Below, piece after piece: positions 1-8,156 of a DNA stretch of 64,000 bases. A program made the translations under genes and the position numbers. Origin of the DNA: Martinezella hainanensis. GTDB lineage: Bacteria > Pseudomonadota > Alphaproteobacteria > Rhizobiales > Rhizobiaceae. The stretch is taken from positions 33,573 through 97,572 of the forward strand of contig NZ_FMAC01000018.1 of the NCBI RefSeq assembly GCF_900094555.1, given 5' to 3'. The notes under the pieces were generated by a model. That model ran no database searches. It was given only the letters and a program-made list of their open reading frames with translations, and was not told the origin of the DNA. The number at the start of each line of letters is the position of its first letter. Position 1 is the first letter of the stretch.

Positions 1-1
1 G

Positions 2-475
2 CTCCGGCACTGGCTGGATACCGTCGCCAATCCAAGGAAACACGCCACAACCCTACGCGTGGTCAATGAAGTCTTTGCCGAGGAGCGGCCACATCTGCGA
101 CCATTACCGCTGGCACCGTTCAAATCCGTTCTGAAGCTGGAGCGCCGGGTGTCGCGGGAAGGCATGGTCAGCGTTGGCGGCAATACCTACAGCGTTCCGG
201 ATGCTACGCGAAGTCGAATGGTGGAGGTCCATTCTCTCGCCGACGAGGTCCGCATCTTCGAGAACGGCATGCTGATCGCAGCCCATCCGGTCCTGGAGGG
301 CCGCAAACAGCGTCGGGTTCATCCTGACCATCGACGAGCACTCGTGCCGCAACATCGGTCCAGGACGCGCAACAACCCTATTGTCGTCAAGCCTGCCGGA
401 GACACCGTGCTTCAGCGATCCCTCGCTTTCTACGATGCCATCGGCAAGGTCCTGGCGCAGGAGGGCCGCCCATGA
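2..475 (+). CDS. istA: IS21 transposase IstA, C-terminal part (5' end outside window)
   Basis: The frame is open from base 2, so the gene begins upstream of the window; the GTG at 59 is internal. The translated 157 residues contain the C-terminal beta-rich segment of IS21 transposases (VGGNTYSVP, then a V-x-V-H-x-L stretch and RKQRRVHPDHRRAL). The catalytic DDE core would lie further upstream. The stop overlaps the istB start by four bases, indicating translational coupling. It provides strand transfer for the element with IstB as partner. Family assignment is firm; completeness of the upstream part is unknown. Confidence 0.85.
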   Translation, partial: LRHWLDTVANPRKHATTLRVVNEVFAEERPHLRPLPLAPFKSVLKLERRVSREGMVSVGGNTYSVPDATRSRMVEVHSLADEVRIFENGMLIAAHPVLEGRKQRRVHPDHRRALVPQHRSRTRNNPIVVKPAGDTVLQRSLAFYDAIGKVLAQEGRP

Positions 476-1353
476 GCGCGACCCTTGATGCCATTCCGTC
501 CATGATCGATCGTATCCGTCATGATCTCGTCGGTCTGAAGATGCCACGTGCACTCGAAGCTCTCGACCATGTGGTTCGACGCCTCGAGCACGGTGAGCTT
601 TCCGCGTTGGAAGCCATTGATATCCTTCTCTCTGAGGAGCTCACTTTACGCGAGAACAGCCGCATCAAGACCGCACTGCGAATGGGCAGGCTCGCGACGA
701 TCAAGACGCTCGCCGGCTTCGACTTCACCTTCCAGCCTTCGCTCGATCGCGATCGGATTCTCACCCTGGCGCAGCTCGGCTTCGTCGACCGTCACGAGGC
801 CGTTCATTTCCTTGGTCCGCCGGGAACAGGCAAAAGCCACCTCGCCACAGCTCTCGGCGTCGAAGCCGTGAAGGCCGGAAAGAGTGTGTATTTTACGACG
901 CTCGCCGACCTCATTGGTTCGCTTGCCCGTTCCGAACGAGAAGGCAGGCTTCAGGAGCGCATTCGCTTCTTCTGCAGGCCGAGCCTGCTGATCGTCGACG
1001 AGATCGGCTATCTGCCCGTCGTCCAGGGCGGCGGCAATCTGTTCTTCCAGCTCGTCAACGCACGATACGAGCGTGGCGCGATGATACTCACATCAAACCG
1101 AGGCTTTGCAGAATGGGGCGATGTGTTCGGAGACCCCGTCGTCGCCACCGCGCTGCTCGACAGATTGCTTCACCATGCCGTCGTCGTGCAGATCGAGGGA
1201 TCCAGCTACCGCCTGCGGCAACATGCCGAGCTGATGCCGGAACATGTCCGATCCAAAGCCTTAATCGCACCCCCGGCGTTCGCGCCACCTCAAAAGCCAC
1301 GCGGTCGGCCACCAAAAAATCCCCAAATCTCATTGGCGTCCACGTCGGCATAA
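472..1353 (+). CDS. istB: IS21 helper ATPase IstB
   Basis: This is an AAA+ ATPase that assists IstA in target selection and transposition. It shows a Walker A motif GPPGTGKSH near residue 116, a Walker B LLIVDEIGYLP near residue 173, the family segment FFQLVNARYERGAMILTSN, and a sensor or arginine-finger segment TALLDRLLHHAVVV. The length of 293 residues is somewhat above the usual 250 or so because of a basic, proline-rich tail (PPQKPRGRPPKN). ATG at 472 overlaps the istA stop. The reading frame is intact, so the element could be active if istA is complete. Confidence 0.93.
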   Translation: MSATLDAIPSMIDRIRHDLVGLKMPRALEALDHVVRRLEHGELSALEAIDILLSEELTLRENSRIKTALRMGRLATIKTLAGFDFTFQPSLDRDRILTLAQLGFVDRHEAVHFLGPPGTGKSHLATALGVEAVKAGKSVYFTTLADLIGSLARSEREGRLQERIRFFCRPSLLIVDEIGYLPVVQGGGNLFFQLVNARYERGAMILTSNRGFAEWGDVFGDPVVATALLDRLLHHAVVVQIEGSSYRLRQHAELMPEHVRSKALIAPPAFAPPQKPRGRPPKNPQISLASTSA

Positions 1354-1404
1354 TTGGGGAATTTTACTTCGGCACTTCTGAGGAAAATTCACGCGGCATT
1401 GACA

Positions 1405-1810
1405 GATTGCGCTTCTTCCGATGCGCTTCGCGATCTTCATTGCTCATGCGCCGCGCATTTTCATCCTCCGAACAGGTCAGGACGATGGAGTAGACCCCGC
1501 GTTCTCGACGCTCTGCCAACGACAAGATCGCTTTCCAATTATCGATCAGGAAATCGTGAGAGCCGCCGGAGGCCACAACACCGGTCATCACTACCGGTTC
1601 GCTTGATGGTAATCGTAATATCGCTTCGAATGCGAGGTTTCGCGTTTTGGTGGCCAGCTCGTAATATTCAGGAGTGCCACGATCCGTCAGTGCGATGGCT
1701 ATGTTCAGCAGGGTATGATTATCGAGAAATCGAGCACGCAATCGTTCTGCAACAATCTTGCCGACGGTATATTTTCCTACCCCGGGCCACCCGTTGAGGT
1801 GAATGATCAT
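1405..1810 (-). pseudogene. Small P-loop kinase truncated by IS21
   Basis: Reading leftward from ATG at 1810, the product starts MIIHLNGWPGVGKYTVG, a Walker A loop near residues 8-15, followed by a kinase-like body (LDNHTLLNIAIAL, then VVMTGVVASGG and a strand ending in LTCSEDE). This resembles the shikimate-kinase-like AAA family proteins of about 180 residues that rhizobia carry. Only about 135 native residues remain. The frame continues about 14 codons into the IS21 end and stops at 1364. An upstream in-frame start at 1858 is less likely because family proteins begin at the MII motif. The protein is probably non-functional. Confidence 0.7.
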
Positions 1811-1858
1811 CTTACGCTCCGTCCGCAGACAACGAATACGCCAGCCGCCGTCGCTCAT

Positions 1859-2221
1859 GATGTGGGGCTGTGAGGGATTGCGACAAGAGCCGCTACAGCA
1901 CGATGAGCTGGCAAAGGCCGGGATCGATTAAAGCTGGCTATGCGATATCGGGCAGGCTACGCAATACCACTACCTGCCCGATTGCCGGGTATTCGACTGC
2001 GTGGCGTGGTAAAGCTCGCAAGTCATGGTAAATATTTGATTACGTCTACGCAGTGGCGGCGTCCTTTTGAAGTTGGCTGCGGCGGCTCTTATCTACCGGC
2101 GGTGTCTCTTGGCACCCAGCTTTTCTTGATACGGCCATGTTGCTATCCATGCCCAACTCCGAAGTTGAAAAGGGTATGATAGACAAGCCCGCGTCCTATC
2201 CTTCGCACGGAGCCAGGTTGA
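1859..2221. other. Intergenic region, no gene recognised
   Basis: I see no convincing ORF, RNA gene or terminator. Short ORFs here lack ribosome binding sites and resemble nothing known. The stretch probably holds the promoter side of the broken kinase gene and decayed DNA adjoining the leader-type repeat that starts near 2222. Confidence 0.4.
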
Positions 2222-2372
2222 GCCCGTCTCCGGTGATTCCAGTAACGATCACATCGTGCAGGCCGCTCAGGCGGCATGATAACGCCGGATGACGCCGGCG
2301 ACATCGATCCTTCAACCGGCAAAAGATGGTACTGCCTTTTCTCCTCAGGCAAGAACAAAAAGCTGAGAGGCA
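2222..2372 (+). repeat. Leader-type repeat, copy A (degenerate)
   Basis: This stretch aligns by eye with 5930-6080 and 20510-20665. Shared blocks are CCAGTA(A/G)(C/T)GATC, ATCGTGCAGGC, a TGACGCCGGC core, GCGACATCG and an A-rich block around AAGAACAAAAAG. Unlike the other two copies it is not followed by a recognisable gene, and its downstream half is lost. It looks like a decayed copy. Nothing recognisable follows up to the mqsA stop at 2597. Confidence 0.6.
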
Positions 2373-2596
2373 TACGGAGTCCTAAGGGACTGGCCAGGGC
2401 GTTCAGGAAGCGCGAACTGGATCCGGACGTTTGCAGGAGGAACATCGGCTCCGATTGGCAGACGTTGCAGGTCGCCTTCAAGCCACTCCCTGTCTGCGCC
2501 TTCAATCAGACTCCCGTCACTGTCGCCCTAAAGCCCGTCGGGAAAATCAGCGGACGAAAAGTGCTCTCGTAACCCCTGCCGTTTCACAACCGCAAC

Positions 2597-3034
2597 TTAA
2601 GCGGCGTTCCCGCGTAATTCTTCGATTAGTTCAGGATGATGATCGAGGAGCCGCAGCAATTGGCTGGTTGGGCCGCTTGGCTCGACCAAGCCCCGTTCAT
2701 ATTTGTCGAAGGCATTTTCTCCAACCCGGAGCAGGCCACCCGCTTCCCGCTGCGACAGCTTCAACTTCTCGCGGACCCTTCTGATCGTGGCGGGAGACGG
2801 AACACCTTCGATTTCCTCTTTCAGCGTCCGAAGCGCCGCATCCGTGACGCTCATGTCGTCTCCGACATGGACGCCATCGTCGCCGTTCTCCGGATAATAG
2901 CCCGGGAGCTCGACCGTTAGGCTCTTACCCTTGTACGTCACCACGAAGGGACGCACGCCGCGATGCAACATCTCTCCAGTCTCCGGTGATACCATCATGT
3001 CGGGCAGATCTTTTTTTGTTGTTGCCATGCTCAT
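2597..3034 (-). CDS. mqsA: MqsA-type antitoxin
   Basis: The C-terminal half (about residues 75-145) is a helix-turn-helix of the MqsA/HigA type: PSPATIRRVREKLKLSQREA, then GENAFDKYERG, then a PTSQLLRLLDHHPEL segment. The N-terminal half has only remnants of the MqsA zinc-binding arrangement; the usual CxxC pairs are absent (M-H-R-G-V stands where a cysteine pair would be), so metal binding may be lost. The product should neutralise MqsR and repress its own operon. ATG at 3034 overlaps the mqsR stop by four bases; a second start at 3028 is possible. Toxin-first gene order is as in the E. coli pair. Confidence 0.85.
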   Translation of the reverse strand: MSMATTKKDLPDMMVSPETGEMLHRGVRPFVVTYKGKSLTVELPGYYPENGDDGVHVGDDMSVTDAALRTLKEEIEGVPSPATIRRVREKLKLSQREAGGLLRVGENAFDKYERGLVEPSGPTSQLLRLLDHHPELIEELRGNAA

Positions 3035-3336
3035 TTCTCCTTAAACGACATGACGGTGAACTCGGTAATGACGTCGGCTTGGAATTTGACATACAGTGTC
3101 ATGTCTCGCGCCGGAACGTGGTAAACGTCCTGCCAGACGCGATGATCAGCGAACGTCGTCATTGATTTATAAAACATGCCACGCTCTATCCCTGCGATTG
3201 TCTCAACTACACCTGCGCGGTCAAAACCTAGCGCATTGGCATCGCGTAGCGCCGACGACGTCATCGCCAGCGTATCGACCGACGAAAGAGCAGCCTTGAT
3301 TGCCGTCAGATCGTAAGTCGGCCGTCTTTTTTCCAT
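3031..3336 (-). CDS. mqsR: MqsR-type mRNA interferase toxin
   Basis: The product is close in length (101 residues) and pattern to E. coli MqsR: MEKRRPTYDL start, LRDANALGFD, a diagnostic FYKSMTTFADHRVWQDVYH block and the end VMSFKEK. MqsR is a RelE-fold ribonuclease that cuts mRNA mainly at GCN sites. I chose ATG at 3336 because it gives the family N-terminus and leaves the palindrome at 3347-3363 outside the gene; an in-frame GTG at 3351 would place the start inside that palindrome. It is first in the operon and overlaps mqsA by 4 bases. Confidence 0.92.
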   Translation of the reverse strand: MEKRRPTYDLTAIKAALSSVDTLAMTSSALRDANALGFDRAGVVETIAGIERGMFYKSMTTFADHRVWQDVYHVPARDMTLYVKFQADVITEFTVMSFKEK

Positions 3337-3346
3337 GGTTTTATAT

Positions 3347-3363
3347 GCCACCTTAATGGTGGC
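3347..3363. promoter_or_regulatory. Palindromic operator of mqsRA
   Basis: A perfect inverted repeat GCCACC-TTAAT-GGTGGC ends 11 bases upstream of the mqsR start. Its position, overlapping the probable ribosome-binding or promoter end, fits autorepression by MqsA. It differs in sequence from the E. coli MqsA site, so the role is inferred from position and symmetry. Confidence 0.7.
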
Positions 3364-3636
3364 AAATCAAGAATGACTTCAGGCTGAGCGCCGCCGCTGA
3401 GTATGCGAGGAAAGCGTTGGGTAACACCCTCCAGAGATACGTCATCCAAAAGGGGGCGAGCGCATGGCATTCTGATCTCGGAACGTCTGGAATCGTTGCT
3501 AGTCACTACCGCGCCCACGGCTAAAAAGATTCTCATCCCAATACCAGGCGCGAATGTCGAGAGCGAGAATTCGCCTACTAGCTGCAGGCGGGCATTTTTG
3601 CTTTCTCGAGGCAGGACTTCAGGTTAGGCTGCCTGT

Positions 3637-3816
3637 ATGCTGGAGAGATATGTCATTCATGAAGATGAAGACGGCACCTTCGAGATCCTCGACGCCAAAA
3701 CGTTCGAGGTAGTCGAGAGGTCTGGTCTACTGCTGCAGGAGTTGAAGTGGCACTGGGTTGATACCGTTATGGATGTCCTCGAAAGTTTAGACCGGCATAG
3801 GGAACGCCCCAACTGA
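3637..3816 (+). CDS. Small hypothetical protein, 59 residues
   Basis: ATG at 3637 opens a 59-codon frame that begins MLERYVIHEDEDGTFEILD and ends near DRHRERPN. The composition is acidic and natural-looking, and the codon use is like that of its neighbours. It lies in a gap between mqsRA and a leftward hypothetical operon and would otherwise leave the region empty. I recognise no family. No strong ribosome binding site is seen, so it is a plausible but unproven gene. Confidence 0.45.
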   Translation: MLERYVIHEDEDGTFEILDAKTFEVVERSGLLLQELKWHWVDTVMDVLESLDRHRERPN

Positions 3817-3857
3817 TTGCACGGCTGGGCATATGTGGGCCAAGGTCGCTTTAGCTT

Positions 3858-4184
3858 CTACAGCTTTACGTCTTTCCAAATCGGCTTGCGAATAATCCGG
3901 ATCTGAACGAGCCGACGCAGGTTCATGCCGACGAGCTCGTTCGATGGAGAGCTTACCAGGTCGGCGGTCAGGTAGTCTTTCCTGTTGCACTGCTCGCATC
4001 GGAACTGCTTTGCGATATGGCGAACGGAAATGTTTCCGCATAGCTGCAGGAGATCCACCGGCTCGTAAAAGCGCTTCACGCGGCAGAGTGCACAGTCGAT
4101 TTTGACGTAGTATGAGCCGGTCGCATAGTACGACAGCGTGGGCGCTGAAAGCACGTCAACTCGGGTCGGGGCCTTCTCGGGCAT
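3858..4184 (-). CDS. Hypothetical zinc-ribbon-like protein
   Basis: This protein of about 108 residues has two spaced cysteine pairs: CALC near residue 33 and CEQC near residue 64, with a lone Cys between them. The arrangement is typical of a small zinc ribbon. It is basic overall and ends RIIRKPIWKDVKL. ATG at 4184 is preferred over the in-frame TTG just upstream. The stop of the preceding gene lies only a few bases before, so it is the last gene of a three-gene operon of unknown function. A nucleic-acid-binding role is only a guess. Confidence 0.6.
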   Translation of the reverse strand: MPEKAPTRVDVLSAPTLSYYATGSYYVKIDCALCRVKRFYEPVDLLQLCGNISVRHIAKQFRCEQCNRKDYLTADLVSSPSNELVGMNLRRLVQIRIIRKPIWKDVKL

Positions 4185-4187
4185 CAA

Positions 4188-4754
4188 TTATGCGCTGGGC
4201 TCAGCGCCGCCTTCTTCGTTGATCGATATGGCGTTGACGAAGGTGCCGATCGTCTCATCCAGACTGCGGCCGGCCTTCGTCCAGGTCGCAGCGCTGGTCA
4301 TCCCCTGGACGCTTACTATCCCGCATGCCTCGCCGGTCTCATCATCGATTGCGAGCTCCAGTGAGCCGACATGGATGCTGTCCGGCGCCAGATAAATGCC
4401 AACGCAATGGAAGGCGACTTCCAAGCGGTCCGCCACGGCTGATATCAGCTCGGGTTCCACCTGGTCTGCCGGCATTTCGCTGGGAGGGGACCAATAGTAG
4501 AACGGCTCAAATTCAGGATAATCGAGGAGTGTATCGAGGATTTGCCGCACGCGATCAAGATGATTGCGCAGGGCTGACGATTTCATCATTCCCCTATCCT
4601 TGAACCGTTCGTCATAGCAGCGCATGTCCACATGGCGCACGAATTCGCTGAGAGCTATCGCATCGCTGCCGCTGATCGTCATGGTGGCGGCCTTCGGCTT
4701 CGGTTCGTCACTGCAATCATCAGTGTCGTCTTCCAGATAGATCACGTCACCCAT
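4188..4754 (-). CDS. Hypothetical acidic protein, 188 residues
   Basis: This is a soluble acidic protein without signal peptide or membrane segment. The N-terminus MGDVIYLEDDTDDCSDEP is strongly acidic. A helical middle (LRNHLDRVRQILDTLLDYPEF) precedes a beta-rich end with a conserved-looking WTKAGRSLDETIGTFVNAI block. I do not recognise a family. It overlaps the upstream gene by 8 bases and abuts the downstream zinc-ribbon gene, so the three are probably one transcript. Confidence 0.6.
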   Translation of the reverse strand: MGDVIYLEDDTDDCSDEPKPKAATMTISGSDAIALSEFVRHVDMRCYDERFKDRGMMKSSALRNHLDRVRQILDTLLDYPEFEPFYYWSPPSEMPADQVEPELISAVADRLEVAFHCVGIYLAPDSIHVGSLELAIDDETGEACGIVSVQGMTSAATWTKAGRSLDETIGTFVNAISINEEGGAEPSA

Positions 4755-4962
4755 AATGGTTCTCCGTCAGGTTTGCGCCATCATGAGCGCCGAGCCCTTT
4801 CAGCACGCTCCTGGCCTCGCTAATCCGGCGCTGAAACGCGTCCGACTTGGCGACAGCGCCATCTCGTCGACGCTGGTCAAAGACATCCTCACCCAGGAAT
4901 GCGACGAGATCCCGAAAGACCTCCGCATCGCGGGGCGTGATTGTGTAGCCGGTCGTTTGCAT
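4747..4962 (-). CDS. Hypothetical protein, 71 residues
   Basis: I chose ATG at 4962 (MQTTGYTITPRDAEVFRDL) because a GGAG sits nine bases upstream; an extended frame to 5007 starts with TTG and has no such site. The product is a small helical protein with segments DAEVFRDLVAFLGEDVF and RRISEARSVLKGLG. It is the first gene of a three-gene leftward set. Its function is unknown. Confidence 0.5.
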   Translation of the reverse strand: MQTTGYTITPRDAEVFRDLVAFLGEDVFDQRRRDGAVAKSDAFQRRISEARSVLKGLGAHDGANLTENHYG

Positions 4963-5170
4963 GGCGCACGTCTCCGTTCCGCCGAGAACAGCGGTTCCCT
5001 TCATCAAATTTTCGGTAAACCCAGACCGTTGTCGGTCCCGTTTGTTCTATAAATGTTCTTGTTTCGAGAAAGAGTCAAGTCCAGGAAATGGCAGTTGGGA
5101 TAGCACCCTTGATAGTGCAACTAAGGGTGTGCAAGAAAAGGTACCGTTGGCAATACACAGAGCGGACAGC

Positions 5171-5743
5171 ATGAACCATGCATTAAAGACAAAATCGGCA
5201 CGTTGGATGCTGGCTTTCCTGGGGTTCATGCTTCTGTTTTGGCTGATTCTTTTCATAATAAGCATGCTCGCCCATCAATTTGGATATGGTTACTTGCCAT
5301 CGACCGCTTGGACGGAAACTTCGAGCTATCTTCGTATAGTGACCGGCGTTATTGGCGCAGGGCTTTTGACGATCACGTTCATAAAAGACGAGCCATTTGG
5401 ATCCGATAGATTGTTCAAGAAGACTATAGGGATCTTGGGCGCTCCGTTTGTTGGGTATTTCATGGGGAGCGCGCCTATAGTGGCAGGCGGTCCAATGCTA
5501 ATGGCCGCGATAGCAGGTCACCATGTCGAGCTCATCTATACCGTGAGTAAAGCCGACGGCCATGGTGGTCGCGGATGTTATTCGCCGGTTGCACTTCGCG
5601 ATTTGCCGTGGTTCTTGGACAGTCTCTGTTACGTGCCCGATGACTTGAGGCAACCGCTTCAGCCAAACATGCAGATTTTGGTGGAGGGCCGGGGCACAAG
5701 CCTGGGTGTTTTTGCGACGGCAGTTCATCGCGTAGGAGCATGA
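5171..5743 (+). CDS. Hypothetical inner-membrane protein
   Basis: ATG at 5171 gives a 190-residue product. It has one clear membrane helix at about residues 12-34 (LGFMLLFWLILFIISML), further hydrophobic segments near 55-70 and 85-120, and a soluble C-terminal tail containing YSPVALRDLPWFLDSLCYVP. The frame can be read back to 4961, but that part lacks hydrophobic character and overlaps the leftward gene, so I discount it. No family is recognised. It is followed closely by a small secreted protein gene in the same direction. Confidence 0.55.
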   Translation: MNHALKTKSARWMLAFLGFMLLFWLILFIISMLAHQFGYGYLPSTAWTETSSYLRIVTGVIGAGLLTITFIKDEPFGSDRLFKKTIGILGAPFVGYFMGSAPIVAGGPMLMAAIAGHHVELIYTVSKADGHGGRGCYSPVALRDLPWFLDSLCYVPDDLRQPLQPNMQILVEGRGTSLGVFATAVHRVGA

Positions 5744-5760
5744 TCTCGAGCGCTTGACCC

Positions 5761-5976
5761 ATGAGGCTATCGGCCGCCCTGTTTTTCTTCTTGTTGGCCA
5801 CGTCTTCCGCGCTGGCGGGTCAAGCGGTTGCAGCGAAGGTCTCTGTCAGCTTCATGTCGTCCGAACAATGCGAGGGGCGATCAGTCACCAAGATAGATCG
5901 AGCGCAATCTTTCACCTGCGTCCAGGCATATTCCAGTAGTGATCGCATCGTGCAGGCTGCTTGCGCAGTACTATGA
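5761..5976 (+). CDS. Small exported protein, C-terminus runs into repeat B
   Basis: The first 19 residues, MRLSAALFFFLLATSSALA, form a textbook signal peptide with an ALA-type cleavage site. The mature part has three cysteines (EQCEGR, TCVQAY, AACAVL). The last 15 or so codons lie in the conserved leader repeat that starts near 5930. The original C-terminus may therefore have been replaced when the repeat was inserted. It may be co-transcribed with the upstream membrane protein. Function unknown. Confidence 0.5.
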   Translation: MRLSAALFFFLLATSSALAGQAVAAKVSVSFMSSEQCEGRSVTKIDRAQSFTCVQAYSSSDRIVQAACAVL

Positions 5977-6240
5977 CGCCGGCGTTGCCAGCGACATCGC
6001 TGCATCAGCCGGGAAGAGATGGCGCGGCCCTCTCTCCCCACGCAAGCACAAAAAGCCGTCTCCCCATCCTTCGCGCTGTCGCCCTGCAGGACGATGACGC
6101 CGTCGGCGCCATCGCCACTCCGGCCGGACGCTTTCCGCGCCCGCCTGCGGGTGGGTGATCCCCCTCGCCTTTTTATTCTTGCCCCCCACTCACCCGCTGG
6201 TCCGCCCGAGCTCGAGAAGCAGGAGCAGAGTGCTCCCGCT
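5930..6240 (+). repeat. GC-rich leader repeat, copy B, upstream of DUF932 gene
   Basis: This block of about 310 bases aligns along its whole length with 20510-20835 (copy C, upstream of the ParB-like gene), and its first 150 bases with 2222-2372 (copy A). Shared segments include CCCTCTCTCCCCA, CCCCATCCTTCG, CGCCACTCC(A/G)GCCGG, TCACCCGCTG and AGCTCG(A/G)GAAGCAGGAGC. It ends about 25 bases before the start codon of the next gene, as copy C ends just before a tiny ORF. This suggests a shared 5' untranslated leader or regulatory unit. Confidence 0.7.
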
Positions 6241-6266
6241 TCGCTGGATCAAAAAGGAGAGAAGAC

Positions 6267-7121
6267 ATGACCGTTTACACCGAGACCGCCCGCTTCGACA
6301 CCGGCCGCGCAATGACCGAAACCGAGATGCGCAAGGTCGCGCCCTCGATCTTTGCAACATCAGCCCACGAAAGCCGTTCCGAACGCTTCAAGCCCATTCC
6401 GACGATCGAAGTCCTGCGTGGGCTGATGGTCGAGGGATTTGTGCCGGTTGGAGCAAAGCAGTCGGCAAGCCGCACGGAAGGAAAGGCCGATTTCACCAAG
6501 CATCTTATCCGCCTGCGCCGTGTCGACGATGGGAAAGTCTATCGTGTCGGTGATACCGTCTGCGAAATCCTGCTGAAGAATGCCAATGATGGCACCAGTG
6601 CCTACGAGCTGCTGGCGGGGCTCTTTCGCATCCGTTGCATGAATTCCCTTGTCACCCAGACCGGAATCATGGATGCCATCAAGGTTCGTCATTCCGGTGA
6701 TGTCGGCGCCAAGGTCATCGAGGGAACCTATCGGGTGCTGAACGAGGCAGAACGCACCCTGACAGCCCCGCAGGATTGGGCGGCACACAAACTTAACCGC
6801 GACGAAAAGCAGGTTCTTGCCGAGGCGGTGCATGTCCTGAGGTTCGGAGACGCAGACGGAGAGACGACAACCCCGATCAAACCGGAACAGTTTCTGATCC
6901 CCCGTCGCCATGATGATCGTGCCGACGACCTCTGGACGGTATGGAATGTGACGCAGGAAAACGCGATCCGCGGCGGTTTACGTGGCGTCGGGCGCGATGA
7001 TCTAGGCCGAGCTCGCCGCGTCAGGTCCCGCGCGGTCAATGGGATCGATCAGGACATCAAGCTGAACAAGGCTCTTTGGCTGATCGGCGAGAAGATGGCC
7101 GCGCTAAAAGCAACGAAATAG
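6267..7121 (+). CDS. DUF932-family plasmid protein
   Basis: The 284-residue product matches the DUF932 family of plasmid and phage proteins found next to ParB-like, DUF736 and ArdC genes. Recognisable blocks are HESRSERFKPIPTIEVL, a KHLIRLRR strand, ILLKNANDGTSAYELLAGLFRIRCMN and a C-terminal RVRSRAVNGIDQDIKLNKALW. The molecular role is not established for the family. The start at 6267 has a good AAAGGAG site. It is preceded by leader repeat B and followed by the large inverted repeat at 7129-7171. Length is normal for rhizobial members. Confidence 0.85.
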   Translation: MTVYTETARFDTGRAMTETEMRKVAPSIFATSAHESRSERFKPIPTIEVLRGLMVEGFVPVGAKQSASRTEGKADFTKHLIRLRRVDDGKVYRVGDTVCEILLKNANDGTSAYELLAGLFRIRCMNSLVTQTGIMDAIKVRHSGDVGAKVIEGTYRVLNEAERTLTAPQDWAAHKLNRDEKQVLAEAVHVLRFGDADGETTTPIKPEQFLIPRRHDDRADDLWTVWNVTQENAIRGGLRGVGRDDLGRARRVRSRAVNGIDQDIKLNKALWLIGEKMAALKATK

Positions 7122-7128
7122 AAAAGCC

Positions 7129-7190
7129 TTGCAAGGGAGATATACGGAATTCCCGTATATCTCCCTTGCAAAATGTGCGGAAATTCCGTA
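7129..7190. promoter_or_regulatory. Large inverted repeat plus second operator upstream of HigBA-type module
   Basis: Bases 7129-7147 and 7153-7171 form a perfect 19-base inverted repeat around AATTC, centred on ACGGAATTCCCGT. A second, related site GCGGAAATTCCGTA lies at about 7177-7190. Both share a CGGAA-TTCCG core. They lie between the DUF932 stop and the toxin start at 7202, so an autoregulatory operator of the HigA-type repressor is likely. The large stem may also act as terminator for the DUF932 gene, although no T-run follows. Confidence 0.7.
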
Positions 7191-7201
7191 GATATGCTTC
7201 C

Positions 7202-7576
7202 ATGCACACGGTCATAGAAACGCCCGCCTATTTAGCGTCAGCCAAAGACGAGAGCGTAACGGAGGATGAGCGAAATGCCATTGTTTCGTACCTCGCGGCC
7301 AACCCGGATGCTGGTGTGATCATGTCAGGAACCGGCGGTGCGAGGAAGCTGCGTTTTGCTGCGCGCGGCAAGGGCAAGAGCGGTGGCTATCGCATCATCA
7401 CGTTCTATGCCGACGAGGATATCCCGGTTTTCCTTTTGGATATCTATAGCAAAGACACGCAGGCGAATTTGTCTCAGGCGGAGCGCAATGAGCTTCGCGA
7501 GATCCTGACGGCTCTTCCGCAAGTATGGAGAAAGAGCCTCAGCGAGCAGGTTAAGAAAATCAGGAGTCGAAAATGA
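7202..7576 (+). CDS. higB: RelE/HigB-type toxin
   Basis: The 124-residue product has the RelE/HigB (RelE-like DUF1044) pattern: an N-terminal MHTVIETPAYLASAK, a central GVIMSGTGGARKLRFAARGKGKSGGYR block, a core strand FLLDIYSKD and a basic end KIRSRK. Family members are ribosome-dependent mRNA interferases. ATG at 7202 is preferred over a frame that opens inside the DUF932 gene, because the family starts here and the operators lie just before it. It overlaps the antitoxin gene by four bases. Confidence 0.85.
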   Translation: MHTVIETPAYLASAKDESVTEDERNAIVSYLAANPDAGVIMSGTGGARKLRFAARGKGKSGGYRIITFYADEDIPVFLLDIYSKDTQANLSQAERNELREILTALPQVWRKSLSEQVKKIRSRK

Positions 7577-7869
7577 GCAAAGCAGGATCACGCATTTTGC
7601 AGGGCGCACGCGAGGCTCTTGCATTGGCACATGGTGAGGTGGGCACGGCGGACTTCGCAGTGCATATCCCGGCGGAGGTGGACGTTAAGGCCATTCGGCG
7701 AAAGCTTGGCCTTTCACAACAGGGATTCGCTGCGCGATACGGCTTTTCGATTGGCCGGGTGAGGGATTGGGAGCAGAGGCGCTCCAGTATTGATGCCCCG
7801 TCGCGAATCCTATTGACGGTGATTGATAAAGAGCCGGAGGCCGTCGATCGCGCGTTGGCGGCCGGGTAA
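7573..7869 (+). CDS. higA: HigA-type antitoxin (HTH)
   Basis: This is a 98-residue Xre-type helix-turn-helix protein. VDVKAIRRKLGLSQQGFAARYG and FSIGRVRDWEQRRSSID form the DNA-binding domain at about residues 36-75. The N-terminal 30 residues should cover the toxin. Toxin-first order and the overlap with the toxin gene are typical of HigBA. The repressor probably binds the CGGAA-TTCCG sites at 7129-7190. Confidence 0.87.
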   Translation: MSKAGSRILQGAREALALAHGEVGTADFAVHIPAEVDVKAIRRKLGLSQQGFAARYGFSIGRVRDWEQRRSSIDAPSRILLTVIDKEPEAVDRALAAG

Positions 7870-8156
7870 CCGTTCGCGCGTTGCCCAGTCATTGCCGCAT
7901 CGAGCGGCGCAGACCAGGCGCGAGGGGAGCCCATGCCACCTCCCCTCTGCGCTCCCCTGCCCGCCCTTAAGCGGAATGCCCTTTGGGCATGAACCAAACC
8001 GGGCGCCGCAATCCCAGTCGAAAGACGGGCGTGCTGCTCCAGTGGAGCACGCTCTTTGATGAGCAGTGGGTCTGTGTTGCGATGCAGATTTGCACATTGC
8101 CTCAGCTTGAAGATGAGGTGAGCTTGTCCGACCGGAACGAACGACGAGGATAGACA

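Larger units (their letters stand above)
1..1404 (+). mobile_element. IS21-family insertion sequence, right part
   Basis: The order istA then istB with a 4-base overlap is the hallmark of the IS21 family. The left end lies outside the window. The right end is placed near 1404, where the sequence reads toward a terminal CA preceded by TTGA, as is usual for IS21-type ends, and where the reading frame of the interrupted kinase gene changes from family-like to unrelated sequence. The exact end is inferred; the left end and the target duplication cannot be seen here. Confidence 0.8.

Noticed and set aside
2276..2572. 98-codon rightward ORF over leader copy A
   Set aside because: It reads through a noncoding repeat that in the other copies is not open in the same frame, and it lacks a ribosome binding site.
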